Shown in pieces: positions 22,247 to 29,547 of a stretch of 32,111 bases of DNA. The DNA comes from Candidatus Omnitrophota bacterium (lineage in GTDB: Bacteria > Omnitrophota > Gorgyraeia > Tantalellales > Tantalellaceae). The stretch lies in the NCBI GenBank assembly GCA_014728075.1, contig WJMG01000046.1, forward strand, positions 1-32,111, written 5' to 3'. A program made the translations under genes and the position numbers. How positions within the stretch are numbered: the stretch's first letter is position 1; the number at the start of each line of letters is the position of its first letter. A model generated the notes under the pieces. The model did no database searches. It saw only the letters and a program-made list of their open reading frames with translations, and was not told where the DNA came from.

Positions 22247-22795
22247 ATGAAAAAGGCACTTGTTCTGGGGACAGCTCTTACTATGCTTTTCTCCGTAGTT
22301 CTTGCCGGGGCCGCATTCGCGGATTCCGCAGCGGTCCTGGATACCAAGGCGAAAGCCACTCTGGACCTTTTCAGGGAGACCAAGGGGGCCAGCTCTGTAC
22401 TGGAGGAAGCAAAGGGGCTTCTTGTGTTCCCGAGCGTAAAGAAAGCCGGGTTCGGTATAGGCGGCGAGTACGGGGAAGGCCCGCTTATCATCGACGGGGA
22501 ATCGGTGGCTTATTACAATACGGTTGCCGCGTCTTTCGGGTTTCAGATAGGAGTACAGGCGAAATCCATTATTCTGGCTTTTATGACCGATCAGGCGCTT
22601 GAGAACTTCCGCAACGCCTCCGGATGGGAAGTCGGGGCCGACGCTTCGGTCGCGGTAATTGCCGTTGGGGCCAACGGGAGCCTGGACACTACCGTTACCA
22701 ACAAGCCCATAGTCGCTTTTGTCTTCGACCAGAAGGGGCTGATGTATAATCTCACCCTCGAAGGCGCAAAGATGACGAAGATCAATAAAAAATAA
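22247..22795 (+). CDS. Exported SYLF (Ysc84-type) lipid-binding domain protein
   Basis: A 182-residue protein. Residues 1-25 are a signal peptide (MKKALVLG...LAGAAFADS). The mature part is a single SYLF domain: ATLDLFRETKGASSVLEEAKGLLVFPSVKKAGFGIGGEYGEGPLI, SFGFQIGVQAKSIILAFMTDQAL and GSLDTTVTNKPIVAFVFDQKGLMYNLTLEGAKMTKI. In eukaryotes the domain binds phosphoinositides; bacterial exported versions probably contact outer-membrane or envelope lipids. AAGGAGG precedes ATG 22247. It is flanked by its own promoter and a long inverted-repeat terminator, so it is monocistronic. Domain assignment is firm, role unknown. Confidence 0.9.
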   Translation: MKKALVLGTALTMLFSVVLAGAAFADSAAVLDTKAKATLDLFRETKGASSVLEEAKGLLVFPSVKKAGFGIGGEYGEGPLIIDGESVAYYNTVAASFGFQIGVQAKSIILAFMTDQALENFRNASGWEVGADASVAVIAVGANGSLDTTVTNKPIVAFVFDQKGLMYNLTLEGAKMTKINKK

Positions 22796-22808
22796 GAGCC
22801 GGCCACTT

Positions 22809-22849
22809 TTAAAAGGGCATTTCCCTTATCCGGGGAAATGCCCTTTTAA
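22809..22849. terminator. Seventeen-pair inverted repeat, probable terminator
   Basis: TTAAAAGGGCATTTCCC (22809-22825) pairs perfectly with GGGAAATGCCCTTTTAA (22833-22849) around a 7-base loop. CCCTTTTAA supplies a T-run within the 3' arm and the other strand is equivalent, so it could terminate both ways. Confidence 0.75.
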
Positions 22850-23007
22850 GGCAGGGGCGGGATCCCGGTGTGCAGGCTATTTTCGCTTCGGAAATAAGCA
22901 CGGCAAAAAAGCTTATAGATATGATAATTGAGTTCTGCGTCCTTTCCCGCAGAGGGATATACACATTTTCAGGGATGAGAAATGAATAGAAGGTAAAAGG
23001 AGGAAAT

Positions 23008-23319
23008 ATGAAGGCCGTGATAATATTTGCAGTTATACTGATGGCTTTCGGAACGGTGGACGGGATAGCGGCGCCCGGTGAAAAGGGCGCAAGTTCGACC
23101 GCGATGGAAAAAGCCAGTGACGAAGCCGTTTTTCACAGGATAGGCGACTGGTTTGCCACTATAGGTAAAAGCGACCAGGAAAAACAGGAAATAATAGGGG
23201 AAAGAAAAGCGAAAAGGGCCGCTGAAAGAGCCGACAGGCAGGCCGAGCGGGCGCGTGAAAAAGCCCGCAGACAAGCGGAAAAAGCTAACAGGAAGATGAA
23301 AGGCGCCGGAAAAAAATAG
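23008..23319 (+). CDS. Small exported basic coiled-coil protein, function unknown
   Basis: A 103-residue protein that I do not recognise. Residues 1-21 are a signal peptide (MKAVIIFAVILMAFGTVDGIAA). After a short linker (VFHRIGDWFATIGKSDQEKQEII) the last 45 residues are almost only Lys, Arg, Ala and Glu with repeated AERA/RQAE/KAR units, predicting one long, positively charged helix. AAAGGAGG precedes ATG 23008. The WFATIGKS stretch is the only segment with defined character. It could bind the cell wall, lipopolysaccharide or another acidic partner in the periplasm. It stands alone, with a strong terminator after it and no clear promoter motif before it. Confidence 0.7.
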   Translation: MKAVIIFAVILMAFGTVDGIAAPGEKGASSTAMEKASDEAVFHRIGDWFATIGKSDQEKQEIIGERKAKRAAERADRQAERAREKARRQAEKANRKMKGAGKK

Positions 23320-23363
23320 AACGGGATATCGATGCCCCCGGCGGTAATAAAAGCGCTCTTTCA

Positions 23364-23398
23364 GCCCGGCTTGAGAGGATCTCAAGCCGGGCGTTTTT
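23364..23398 (+). terminator. Intrinsic terminator after the small exported protein
   Basis: GCCCGGCTTGAGA (23364-23376) pairs perfectly with TCTCAAGCCGGGC (23380-23392), loop GGA, then G and a run of five T (23394-23398). Confidence 0.9.
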
Positions 23399-23402
23399 AT
23401 AG

Positions 23403-23459
23403 TTGACAGATGCCTGGAAAAATGTTAGTTTAAGCTAACAATGAAAGGATAAGCTAACA
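23403..23459 (+). promoter_or_regulatory. Metal-regulated promoter/operator of the dtxR-feoA-feoB operon
   Basis: TTGACA (23403-23408) and TAGTTT (23426-23431) are 17 bases apart. TGTTAG-TTTAAG-CTAACA (23423-23440) is a near-perfect palindrome lying on the -10. The half site TAAGCTAACA recurs at 23450-23459, 19 bases downstream of the first copy (23431-23440). This is the layout of a DtxR/MntR-type site that shuts the operon when metal is plentiful. Confidence 0.75.
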
Positions 23460-23477
23460 TTTAATTTTTGCCGTAAT

Positions 23478-23912
23478 ATGATATACGAAAAAATGAAGAA
23501 AAAGCACAAGCTGACTTCCAGTATGGAAGATTACCTTGAGGCGATCTCCGTTCTGGGAGAAGAGAAAGGCATAGTCCGTGTCAGGGATATAGGGAAGGTC
23601 ATGAAAGTGAAGGCCCCCAGTGTGACGGGTGCGCTCAAGATACTTTCTTCCAAGGGCCTTATACTGCACGAAAGGTACGGATATGTAGACCTGACGGAGG
23701 AAGGCAAAGAGATGGCGGGGCGTATACGCAAGAGGCACGATACGCTCATCGAATTTCTTACGCAGGTGCTCGGGGTCGACGAGAAGACCGCCGAAACTGA
23801 TGCCTGCCGCATAGAGCACGCCATAAGCCCCATGACCTTCATGAACCTGGTTAAGTTCGTAAAAGAAGCCGCGAAAGGAAAAAAGAACAGAACGCGAAAG
23901 GCGGATAAATGA
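23478..23912 (+). CDS. DtxR/MntR-family metal-dependent regulator
   Basis: A 144-residue regulator. Residues about 10-75 form the winged helix (SSMEDYLEAISVLGEEKGIVRVRDIGKVMKVKAPSVTGALKILSSKGLI). Residues about 80-130 form the dimerisation/metal domain with ETDACRIEHAIS, matching the ExxxCxxEH metal-ligand motif of MntR/DtxR, and an N-terminal Asp/Glu pair (MEDYLE) that supplies other ligands. There is no SH3-like third domain. Position with feoA and feoB suggests Fe2+ as the effector. Two starts are possible, ATG 23478 and ATG 23493; neither has a good ribosome site. Its stop overlaps the feoA start by four bases (ATGA). It probably represses its own operon through the palindrome at 23423-23440. 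Confidence 0.9.
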   Translation: MIYEKMKKKHKLTSSMEDYLEAISVLGEEKGIVRVRDIGKVMKVKAPSVTGALKILSSKGLILHERYGYVDLTEEGKEMAGRIRKRHDTLIEFLTQVLGVDEKTAETDACRIEHAISPMTFMNLVKFVKEAAKGKKNRTRKADK

Positions 23913-24133
23913 AGCTGACCGAATTAAAAAACAGGCAGTCAGCCCGGGTTGCCGGCATCGAAGGAGGCACCGGCGTTGAGCGAAGGCTCGAAGCGCTCGG
24001 CATAAAACCGGGGATCGAGGTGACGGTAATAAGTTCGCATTTCTGGGGAGGCCCCGTGACCATACAGGTAGGAAAGTCCAAGATATCCGTCGGCCGCGGT
24101 ATGGCCGGTAAAATAACCGTGGAGAAACACTGA
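23909..24133 (+). CDS. feoA: FeoA ferrous iron transport accessory protein
   Basis: A 74-residue SH3-like protein with the FeoA pattern: RVAGIEGGTGVERRLEALGIKPGIEVTVISSHFWGGPVTIQVGKSKISVGRGMAGKITV. FeoA is a small cytoplasmic partner of FeoB needed for Fe2+ uptake. It overlaps the regulator's stop by four bases and ends one base before the feoB ATG, so the three genes are translationally coupled. Confidence 0.93.
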   Translation: MKLTELKNRQSARVAGIEGGTGVERRLEALGIKPGIEVTVISSHFWGGPVTIQVGKSKISVGRGMAGKITVEKH

Positions 24134-24134
24134 G

Positions 24135-25871
24135 ATGGCGAAAAGAATACTTCTTATGGGAAACCCCAATGTGGGAAAAAGCGCCATATTCTCCCGTCTC
24201 ACGGGAGCCAAGGTGACCATTTCCAATTACCCCGGAACTACAGTAGGGTTCACCCAGGGCAATATAAAGCTTTCCGAAAAAGAGATGGGGATCGTTGTGG
24301 ATGTTCCCGGGGTCTACAATATGGAGCCGCTTTCCAGAGCGGATGAAGTAGCGGTAAATATGGCCGAAGACGGTGATATACTGGTCAATGTGGTTGACGC
24401 AACCAATCTTGAAAGGAACCTTTTCCTGACGCTTGACCTCCTTGAAAAACAGAAGCCCCTGATAGTCGTGCTTAATATGTGGGACGAGACCAGGCACAAG
24501 GGTATAACCATAGACATCGAAAAGCTGGGCCGCGAGCTGGGAGTCCCTGTAGTGGCCACCTGCGGGCTGTCCGGGGAAGGCATAAAGGAGCTTATAGAGA
24601 AAATAAGGCAGATAAAGGACTCCGGCGGTACGCAAAGAAAAACCCTCTCCAGGGAGCTGAAATGGGAGGAGATCGGCCGCATAACCGCTTCCGTGCAGAC
24701 CATCAGGCATCATCATCATACTGTCCTCGAGGTTTTCGAGGACATCAGCATCAGGCCTCTTCTGGGGCTTCCGCTTGCGGCGCTGGTCATATATTTGTCT
24801 TTCCAGGTGATACGGGTCATGGGTGAAGGTATGATCAAATACATATTCGAACCCTTTTTCGAAAGCGTATGGATGCCGCTGATGAACGCGGTAAGCGGTT
24901 TTCTCGGCGGAAGCGGACCGGTCCACGATGTCATCATAGGAAGGCTCATAAACGGGGAAATAGACTACAGCGCTTCTTTCGGGCTTCTTACGACGGGTCT
25001 TTTCGTGCCGTTCGCCGCGGTTCTTCCTTACATCCTCAGTTTCTATTTTATCCTCGGCCTGCTTGAAGATGTCGGTTACCTTCCCCGGCTGGCTACGCAG
25101 GTGGATAACCTCATGCATAAACTCGGGCTTCACGGATACGCCATTATACCGATGATCCTGGGCCTCGGCTGTAATGTTCCGGGAGCCCTGGCCATACGCC
25201 TCATGGAAAACCGCCGTGAAAAATTCATAGCGGCCACCCTTATGGCCATATCTGTTCCCTGTATGGCCCAGATAGCCATGATAGTGGGTCTGGTAGGGCA
25301 GAGGGGCGGAAGATATGTCATGATGATCTTCGGGACGCTTTTTATCCTTCTAGTGGTCAAGGGGTTGATAATGAACCGGGTCATGAAAGGCAGCAGCCCG
25401 GAAATATTATGGGAAATCCCCCCATACAGAAGGCCGCATCCCGCGGCCGTGGCGAAAAAACTCTGGATGAGGGTATCGGAATTCCTCAAAGAGGCCGTAC
25501 CTTTCGTCCTGCTGGGTGTTTTCGTGGTCAATATACTTTACGCTTCGGGAATAATAGACTTTATAGCACGCCTTTTCGCGCCGGTATTGAGCGGTCTCTG
25601 GGGACTTCCGAAAGAGACCATCTCGGCCATGCTCATAGGCTTTTTAAGGAAAGATGTCGCTGTCGGGATGCTCGGCCCCCTGGGGCTTACTAACAAGCAG
25701 CTGGTGATAGCTTCTACGATCCTTGCTATATATTTCCCCTGTATAGCGACCTTCACCGTGCTGGTAAGAGAACTCGGAGCTAAAGATATGGCAAAGTCCG
25801 CGGTCATAATGCTGATCACTACCGTGATCGTGGGAGGGCTTATGAGCCTTATGTTGCCGGCGAACATATAA
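24135..25871 (+). CDS. feoB: FeoB ferrous iron transporter
   Basis: A 578-residue Fe2+ transporter of the inner membrane. The N-terminal G domain has GNPNVGKS (G1, residues 9-16), NYPGTT (G2), DVPGVYNM (G3) and NMWDE (G4). After a short helical spacer come the membrane helices, with the two Gate repeats: LGLGCNVPGALAIRLMENRREK (conserved Cys in the pore) and AISVPCMAQIAMI, then SEFLKEAVPFVLLGVFVVN and FLRKDVAVGMLGP. It is shorter than E. coli FeoB (773 aa) and lacks the long C-terminal part and FeoC, which is common in this family. No obvious terminator follows; a large nested palindrome lies 49 bases after the stop. Confidence 0.95.
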   Translation: MAKRILLMGNPNVGKSAIFSRLTGAKVTISNYPGTTVGFTQGNIKLSEKEMGIVVDVPGVYNMEPLSRADEVAVNMAEDGDILVNVVDATNLERNLFLTLDLLEKQKPLIVVLNMWDETRHKGITIDIEKLGRELGVPVVATCGLSGEGIKELIEKIRQIKDSGGTQRKTLSRELKWEEIGRITASVQTIRHHHHTVLEVFEDISIRPLLGLPLAALVIYLSFQVIRVMGEGMIKYIFEPFFESVWMPLMNAVSGFLGGSGPVHDVIIGRLINGEIDYSASFGLLTTGLFVPFAAVLPYILSFYFILGLLEDVGYLPRLATQVDNLMHKLGLHGYAIIPMILGLGCNVPGALAIRLMENRREKFIAATLMAISVPCMAQIAMIVGLVGQRGGRYVMMIFGTLFILLVVKGLIMNRVMKGSSPEILWEIPPYRRPHPAAVAKKLWMRVSEFLKEAVPFVLLGVFVVNILYASGIIDFIARLFAPVLSGLWGLPKETISAMLIGFLRKDVAVGMLGPLGLTNKQLVIASTILAIYFPCIATFTVLVRELGAKDMAKSAVIMLITTVIVGGLMSLMLPANI

Positions 25872-25919
25872 TGAGCGTTGCCGTCAGGTTTCGGTCTTTG
25901 GCGGGCCAGAGTCGAATTT

Positions 25920-25968
25920 CCTATCCGGGACCGGAACCTATCCGGGATAGGTACCTATCCCGGATAGG
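25920..25968. repeat. Nested palindrome built of CCTATCC-G-GGATAGG units
   Basis: CCTATCCGGGATAG (25937-25950), GTAC, CTATCCCGGATAGG (25955-25968) is a perfect 32-base palindrome. Each half is itself a palindrome (CCTATCC around a central base). A further partial copy, CCTATCCGGGA, precedes it at 25920-25930. There is no T-run, so it is not a standard terminator. It may be a REP-like element or a protein-binding site. Confidence 0.7.
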
Positions 25969-26111
25969 AAGGCGCGCGCCTGCCGGTCGGCCGGGCCTTT
26001 CCGCTTCGCCCGGTCTAATCGGAAGCGAGTCGGAGGAACAGGCCGCCTTCACGCGGCCAGCCGCGTGGGGACAGATGGCCCCCCGGTATCGATCCGATAA
26101 AAACAGCTGTT

Positions 26112-26501
26112 ATGAACAAAGATAAAGTGAGAATAGACAAATGGTTGTGGGCGGTACGCGTTTTCAAGACCCGCAAGATCGCCTCTGAGGCCTGTGGCAG
26201 GGGGAATGTGAAGGTAGGCGGCCGGAAAGTAAAGCCTTCCCGGACGGTAACAGTGGGTGACAGGATCACAGTCAAAAAGCAGGGATTTGAATGGGACTAC
26301 GAGGTCACCGGATGTATAGAAAAGAGGGTCGGGGCCAAACCGGCAGAAAAATTCAGAAAAGACCTTACCCCGGAGGAAAGGATCGAGGAGTTCAGGGCCG
26401 TTAAAAAGTTCAACGCGCGGACCTTTACCCGACCCCGGGGAGCCGGAAGACCTACAAAGAAAGAACGGCGTGAACTGGACAAATTGAAAAGGGGCGCTTA
26501 G
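26112..26501 (+). CDS. S4-domain RNA-binding protein, Hsp15-like
   Basis: A 129-residue protein. Residues about 7-70 are an S4 domain: RIDKWLWAVRVFKTRKIASEACGRGNVKVGGRKVKPSRTVTVGDRITV. This is the pattern of Hsp15 (HslR), which binds 50S subunits carrying stalled nascent chains. The C-terminal third is basic (RPRGAGRPTKKERRELDKLKRGA), as in HslR. No ribosome site is seen before ATG 26112, so the start is the weakest part of this call. It stands between two gene-free stretches of about 240 bases, so it may be a single-gene unit. RlmJ-like or pseudouridine-synthase S4 proteins are excluded by the lack of a catalytic domain. Confidence 0.87.
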   Translation: MNKDKVRIDKWLWAVRVFKTRKIASEACGRGNVKVGGRKVKPSRTVTVGDRITVKKQGFEWDYEVTGCIEKRVGAKPAEKFRKDLTPEERIEEFRAVKKFNARTFTRPRGAGRPTKKERRELDKLKRGA

Positions 26502-26524
26502 CGCATAAAGGCGGGGCCCATAGG

Positions 26525-26558
26525 CTGTGGACAAGAGGCCATGGACCATTGACCACAG
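26525..26558. repeat. Imperfect palindrome in the spacer before larE
   Basis: CTGTGG (26525-26530) and CCACAG (26553-26558) are the ends of a 34-base imperfect palindrome centred on CCATGG (26540-26545). It lies in a 245-base spacer (26502-26746) with no other clear element apart from an AT-rich patch near 26571-26600. Confidence 0.4.
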
Positions 26559-26746
26559 TTTACGGACCGCATATTTTGATCTTAAATAGTAAAAATTGTC
26601 CTCCTCGGAACGCGCTTGATCGGAGGTCATATAAAAGTTATAGCCGGTGCCAGGCTCCCTGTTATAGTTGCGTCCTGCAGCCGGGTCTTGCTCTGACACT
26701 TTACCGGGCCACTGATCTCTGGTGCGCTCACTTGACGCTATACGCT

Positions 26747-27562
26747 ATGATGGACAAATACAAAAGACTTCTGGAGATATTAAGGCCCATGGAAAAGGTC
26801 CTGGTCGCTTTTTCCGGCGGGGCGGATAGTTCTTTCCTGCTTTTCGCGGCCGTGGAAGCTCTTGGAAAGGGAAATGTCACGGCGGCTACGGCCGTTTCTC
26901 CAGCTAAGCCCGCAAGGGAAGCCGCTTCGGCTGAAAAGCTGGCGGGCGCACTGGGGGTAGACCACATTATCTTCGAGGTGGACGAGCTTTCCCTGGACGA
27001 GGTAGCGGGTAACAGGAAAGACAGGTGCTATCATTGCAAGAAACACATTTTTTCCAGATTAAAGGAAAAGGCGGGAAAAAAGAAAGCGGTCCATGTGCTG
27101 GAAGCTTCCAATACCGACGATGAGGCGGCATACCGGCCCGGGGAAAAAGCAGTGAGAGAGATGGGTATAAAGAGCCCCCTTAAAGAGGCGGGGCTTTCAA
27201 AAAGAGATATCGTAGAGTTATCGGGAGCTTGCGGCCTGGAGACAGGCGGTATACCGCCGGAATCCTGTTATCTCACAAGATTTCCTTACGATACCGAAAT
27301 AACACCGGGAAAGATCAAAAAAGTGGAGGATATAGAGAATGTGGTAAGGTCATTCGGGCCCGTACAGGTAAGGGCCAGGGTATATGGAGAAAGAGTAAGA
27401 ATAGAGGTTCCCCGGAAAGATATAGGCAAGCTCATACGGAAAGAGGCTTATAACACTATTGAGGGTGTTTGCGCGGCGCACGGCTTCGAAAATGTAACAA
27501 TAGACCCCGAAGGATACCGTTCGGGAAGAATGGATGAGGAACATGGACAGAAAAAAACTTGA
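26747..27562 (+). CDS. larE: LarE-like ATP-dependent sacrificial sulfur transferase
   Basis: A 271-residue PP-loop enzyme. AFSGGADSSF (21-30) is the ATP pyrophosphatase loop, CYHCKKHIF (94-102) the conserved Cys pair region, and PPESCYLTRFPYDTEIT carries Cys174. That Cys corresponds to the sacrificial cysteine of lactobacillar LarE, whose sulfur is given to the nickel-pincer nucleotide. The family AMPylates the P2CMN substrate and converts its carboxylates to thiocarboxylates. The start is set at ATG 26747 (ATG 26750 is equally possible), because the open frame upstream has no family similarity; no ribosome site is visible. The end overlaps larB by 29 bases. LarE plus LarB are two of the three enzymes for the nickel-pincer cofactor; LarC is not in the window. 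Confidence 0.9.
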   Translation: MMDKYKRLLEILRPMEKVLVAFSGGADSSFLLFAAVEALGKGNVTAATAVSPAKPAREAASAEKLAGALGVDHIIFEVDELSLDEVAGNRKDRCYHCKKHIFSRLKEKAGKKKAVHVLEASNTDDEAAYRPGEKAVREMGIKSPLKEAGLSKRDIVELSGACGLETGGIPPESCYLTRFPYDTEITPGKIKKVEDIENVVRSFGPVQVRARVYGERVRIEVPRKDIGKLIRKEAYNTIEGVCAAHGFENVTIDPEGYRSGRMDEEHGQKKT

Positions 27563-28307
27563 AAAACTTCTGAACGATGTAAGCACGGGCAAAGTCTCCC
27601 CGGAAAAAGCGATGAAAGCTTTGAAAAAGATGCCTTTTGACGATATAGGTTTCGCCAAGATCGATACACACAGGGACTTGAGGAAAGGATTTCCCGAAGT
27701 GATCTTCTGCCGGGGCAAGACAGTGAAGCAGATAGCGGAGATCGTAAAGAAGCACGGGCCTTCGGCCTGTGTGATGGCGACCAGGGCGGACAAAAAGATG
27801 TTCAGGGAAGTGAAAAAAGTGCGCGGGGACTCGGTCTTTCACGAAGAGGCCGGGATAATAGTTTCGGGAAAAGGCCGGGAAAAGGCCGGGAAGGTGACGG
27901 TCATATCCGCCGGGACCTCGGATATTCCCGTCGCGGAAGAAGCCGCGGTGACGGCCGAAACGATAGGCGTGAAGGTCGACAGGATATACGATGTAGGTGT
28001 AGCGGGGCTTCACAGGCTTATAGCTCATCACGACAGGATGGTCAACGCCGACGCGCTGGTGGTCGCGGCAGGCATGGAGGGAGCCCTCGCGAGCGTAGTG
28101 GGCGGGATCACGGGAAGCCCCGTGATAGCCGTTCCCACGAGTATAGGTTACGGAGCCAGTTTTGAGGGTATAGCGCCGCTGCTTACCATGCTTAACAGCT
28201 GCGCTCCGGGTGTTACGGTGGTAAATATCGATAACGGTTTCGGTGCCGGATATTTCGCCGCTCTTATAGTCAGGAGGAAACATGAAGATCAAAAAGGTAA
28301 GGCTTGA
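27534..28307 (+). CDS. larB: LarB-like nickel-pincer cofactor biosynthesis protein
   Basis: A 257-residue protein. The C-terminal 130 residues form a PurE-like (AIR carboxylase) domain: VTVISAGTSDIPVAEEAAVTAETIGVKVDRIYDVGVAGLHRL, DALVVAAGMEGALASVVGGITGSPVIAVPTSIGYG and NIDNGFGAGYFAAL. The N-terminal half (LEKLLNDVSTGKVSPEKAMKALKKMPFDDIGFAKIDTHRDLRKGFPEVIFC) is the LarB-specific region. LarB carboxylates and hydrolyses nicotinic acid adenine dinucleotide to give pyridinium-3,5-biscarboxylic acid mononucleotide. ATG 27534 with GGGAAG 5 bases upstream is used. It overlaps larE by 29 bases and the cupin gene by 26 bases, so the three are tightly coupled. Confidence 0.93.
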   Translation: MRNMDRKKLEKLLNDVSTGKVSPEKAMKALKKMPFDDIGFAKIDTHRDLRKGFPEVIFCRGKTVKQIAEIVKKHGPSACVMATRADKKMFREVKKVRGDSVFHEEAGIIVSGKGREKAGKVTVISAGTSDIPVAEEAAVTAETIGVKVDRIYDVGVAGLHRLIAHHDRMVNADALVVAAGMEGALASVVGGITGSPVIAVPTSIGYGASFEGIAPLLTMLNSCAPGVTVVNIDNGFGAGYFAALIVRRKHEDQKGKA

Positions 28308-28599
28308 GGGAGAACAAAGATATAAACGGCTGCTCGGAGGCCCTCCGGAAACATCGGGATTGAAGTCCGGATATGTACAGCTGATGCCCGGTGAGAATGT
28401 GGGAGAACACAGGACGGAAGGAAAAGAAGAAGCTATCGTCTTTTTGGAGGGTATCGCGGAAGTCGTATGCGAGGAAAGCGGGAATATTTCAGCAGAGGCG
28501 GGCATGCTCGTTTACATGCCCCCGGAAAAACTGCATGATGTGAAAAACACGGGAGATACGCCCCTGAAATACATTTACCTGACCGCTCCGGTGAAATGA
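28282..28599 (+). CDS. Small cupin-domain protein
   Basis: A 105-residue single-domain cupin. The two motifs are recognisable: YVQLMPGENVGEHRTEGKEEAIVFLEG (motif 1) and GMLVYMPPEKLHDVKNTGDTPLKYIYL (motif 2). Metal ligands would include His46 and Glu50/51 of motif 1 and His of KLHDV. Small cupins act as isomerases or metal-dependent sensors, or simply bind ligands. AGGAGG lies just upstream of ATG 28282, inside the end of larB. Its coupling to LarE/LarB suggests a link to the pincer cofactor or its target enzyme, but no function can be assigned. Confidence 0.85.
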   Translation: MKIKKVRLEGEQRYKRLLGGPPETSGLKSGYVQLMPGENVGEHRTEGKEEAIVFLEGIAEVVCEESGNISAEAGMLVYMPPEKLHDVKNTGDTPLKYIYLTAPVK

Positions 28600-28667
28600 G
28601 GGGGGGGAGCCCGCGGATAATAAGAGGCCATGGCGCCTAAGGCCAATACCAGGTTATTGAATATCCC

Positions 28668-29534
28668 ATGAAAAAAACCTACGCGACCGAATTTCATTGC
28701 TCCGATGTGTTAATGGCGGAACAGGCAAAGATCGATCTTCTGATGTCCGGAATGGACCTTTCCGGGTGTGTCGAGTCTTATGAAAAAGATAAGGTGACGC
28801 TGTCTTTTTTCGAGAAAACCAAAAAGTCCTCAGCTAAAAAAGTTCTTCGTATCAGAAAAGCAACAGGGTTATCTCCTGAGATAAAGGTGCTTTATGACAG
28901 CGAGTGGAAGGGTAAATGGAAAGAAGGCCTGAAGCCGTTCTATCTTACGGAGAATATACAGATCATTCCCGGTAAAGCAAAAAGTAAAAAGGTAAAAGCA
29001 AAAAGGGAAGGCATAGTTCTTTATATCGATACCGACATAATCTTCGGCTCGGGGCTACATCCCACGACCAGGATGATGGCGGAGTTCATAGAGAGCAAGG
29101 CAGGAAAAATATCGAACTTTTTCGATATAGGTACGGGGACGGGTATTCTCGCCTTGATCGCCGCAGGATACGGGGCCGGAGAGATCTGGGCCATAGATGT
29201 GTCGGAAGATGCTGTGAAGAACGCTTCAGCGAATTTCAGGATGAACGGAGTAGATCCGGACCTGCTGGAGCCGGTGAACCTTTCCTCTTTCCACCGGAAG
29301 AAGGTTTTTGACTTTGTCTCCGCCAATCTGCTTACGGCGGACCTGGTAAAGATGAAAAACAAGATCGTTCCTTTTGTCGCCCCGGGAGGATACCTTGCCG
29401 TTTCGGGGGTATCGAAAACGAATTATAACTGGTTCAGGGAACATTTCAGGGACGCTTCGATCAGGTGCGTCCGCGTCAGGAGCGAAGCAGGCTGGTCCGG
29501 CCTGCTTTTCAAGAAGAACAGAGCTAGAAGCTGA
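28668..29534 (+). CDS. PrmA-like methyltransferase (ribosomal protein L11 methyltransferase family)
   Basis: A 288-residue SAM-dependent methyltransferase. The catalytic half begins FGSGLHPTTRMM (the PrmA signature FGTGxHPTT), followed by FFDIGTGTGILALIAA (SAM motif I), IWAIDVSEDAVKNASANFRMNG, FVSANLLTADLV (motif IV-like ANLL) and FVAPGGYLAVSG. The N-terminal 130 residues correspond to the L11-recognition domain but are divergent and basic in the linker (KAKSKKVKAKREG). PrmA trimethylates L11. The divergence leaves room for another target. No ribosome site precedes ATG 28668. Confidence 0.88.
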   Translation: MKKTYATEFHCSDVLMAEQAKIDLLMSGMDLSGCVESYEKDKVTLSFFEKTKKSSAKKVLRIRKATGLSPEIKVLYDSEWKGKWKEGLKPFYLTENIQIIPGKAKSKKVKAKREGIVLYIDTDIIFGSGLHPTTRMMAEFIESKAGKISNFFDIGTGTGILALIAAGYGAGEIWAIDVSEDAVKNASANFRMNGVDPDLLEPVNLSSFHRKKVFDFVSANLLTADLVKMKNKIVPFVAPGGYLAVSGVSKTNYNWFREHFRDASIRCVRVRSEAGWSGLLFKKNRARS

Positions 29535-29547
29535 TACGGTCCATGTA

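Noticed and set aside
23454-25133. 559-codon minus-strand open frame
   Set aside because: Lies opposite dtxR, feoA and feoB, which have all family motifs, ribosome sites and coupling. The antisense translation shows no domain.
25920-25968. CRISPR array
   Set aside because: The repeated units touch each other with no spacers of regular size and there are no cas genes.
26549-26746. N-terminal extension of LarE from 26549
   Set aside because: The 66 extra residues are unlike LarE, the region is palindrome-bearing spacer, and LarE homologues start just before the PP-loop.
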